Shown in pieces: positions 6,927 to 7,041 of a stretch of 7,041 bases of DNA. The notes below the pieces were generated by a model. That model worked only from the letters and a program-made list of their open reading frames with translations, did no database searches and was not told where the DNA came from. This DNA is from Bacteroidales bacterium. Its GTDB lineage: Bacteria > Bacteroidota > Bacteroidia > Bacteroidales > JALTDM01. The DNA is taken from the NCBI GenBank assembly GCA_027073875.1, contig JALTEO010000272.1, forward strand, positions 1 to 7,041. The letters are read 5' to 3'. Numbering within the stretch: the first letter of the stretch is position 1; each line of letters starts with the position of its first letter. A program made the position numbers and the translations under genes.

Positions 6927-6962
6927 ATAAATAAAATCAAGAATAAGAAAGAATAATAAAGA

Positions 6963-7041
6963 ATGAATATATGGAATTTAATAGGTGGAATATTTTCTAT
7001 AATCATTGGTATATTATTACTTATTTATTTAATAAAAACAC
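6963..7041 (+). CDS. Probable small membrane protein, N-terminal 26 residues only (cut by window edge)
   Basis: The frame from ATG at 6963 reads MNIWNLIGGIFSIIIGILLL and then IYLIKT up to the window end without a stop. Residues 6-24 form one convincing transmembrane helix followed by Lys25, typical of a small inner-membrane protein. An A/G-rich tract (AAGAAAGAATAATAAAG, 6945-6961) precedes the start, but there is no true Shine-Dalgarno. A second ATG at 6971 opens another frame that is also free of stops, but its product is not a clean membrane helix, so the 6963 frame is preferred. The family cannot be named from 26 residues. The -7 element at 6767 may serve it through a long leader. Confidence 0.5.
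   Translation, partial: MNIWNLIGGIFSIIIGILLLIYLIKT

Overview
The window looks like a low-GC member of the Bacteroidota (Bacteroidetes). Evidence: a secreted protein with SprB-type and PKD-like repeats, typical of surface proteins of gliding or type IX-secreting bacteria; almost no Shine-Dalgarno sequences; and one exact match (TAACTTTG) to the Bacteroidota -7 promoter element TAnnTTTG. No genus can be named from this sequence alone.

Layout. (1) Bases 1-2746, minus strand: the first 915 codons of a very large exported protein, uninterrupted and running off the left edge. It has a signal peptide, a lamin-tail-like (LTD) domain, an Ig/PKD-like domain, a SprB-like unit, a PKD domain with WDFGDG, then five complete SprB-type repeats and the start of a sixth. 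(2) Bases 2747-2885: an AT-rich divergent intergenic region. (3) Bases 2886-5978, plus strand: a 1030-residue UvrD/RecB-family helicase with a C-terminal PD-(D/E)XK nuclease domain, of the AddA/RecB type. (4) Bases 5982-6061: an 80-base imperfect palindrome of the kind scattered between genes in this phylum. (5) Bases 6152-6703, plus strand: a compact PlsC-type lysophospholipid acyltransferase. (6) Bases 6704-6962: no convincing gene. It holds a short direct repeat, a good Bacteroidota -7 element, a doubtful 44-codon reading frame and a strong hairpin inside a local GC-rich patch. (7) From 6963: the start of a probable small membrane protein, cut by the right edge.

The genes do not form an obvious pathway. 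The surface protein is transcribed away from the helicase-nuclease. The helicase and acyltransferase share a strand but are separated by 173 bases containing the palindrome, so they are probably not one tight operon. The AddA-like gene has no AddB-type partner beside it in this window.

I see no CRISPR array, complete insertion sequence, tRNA or rRNA, and no clear new defence system. The points most worth a second look are the large, extremely acidic repeat protein, the 80-base palindrome, and the hairpin-bearing GC-rich patch near 6880-6925.
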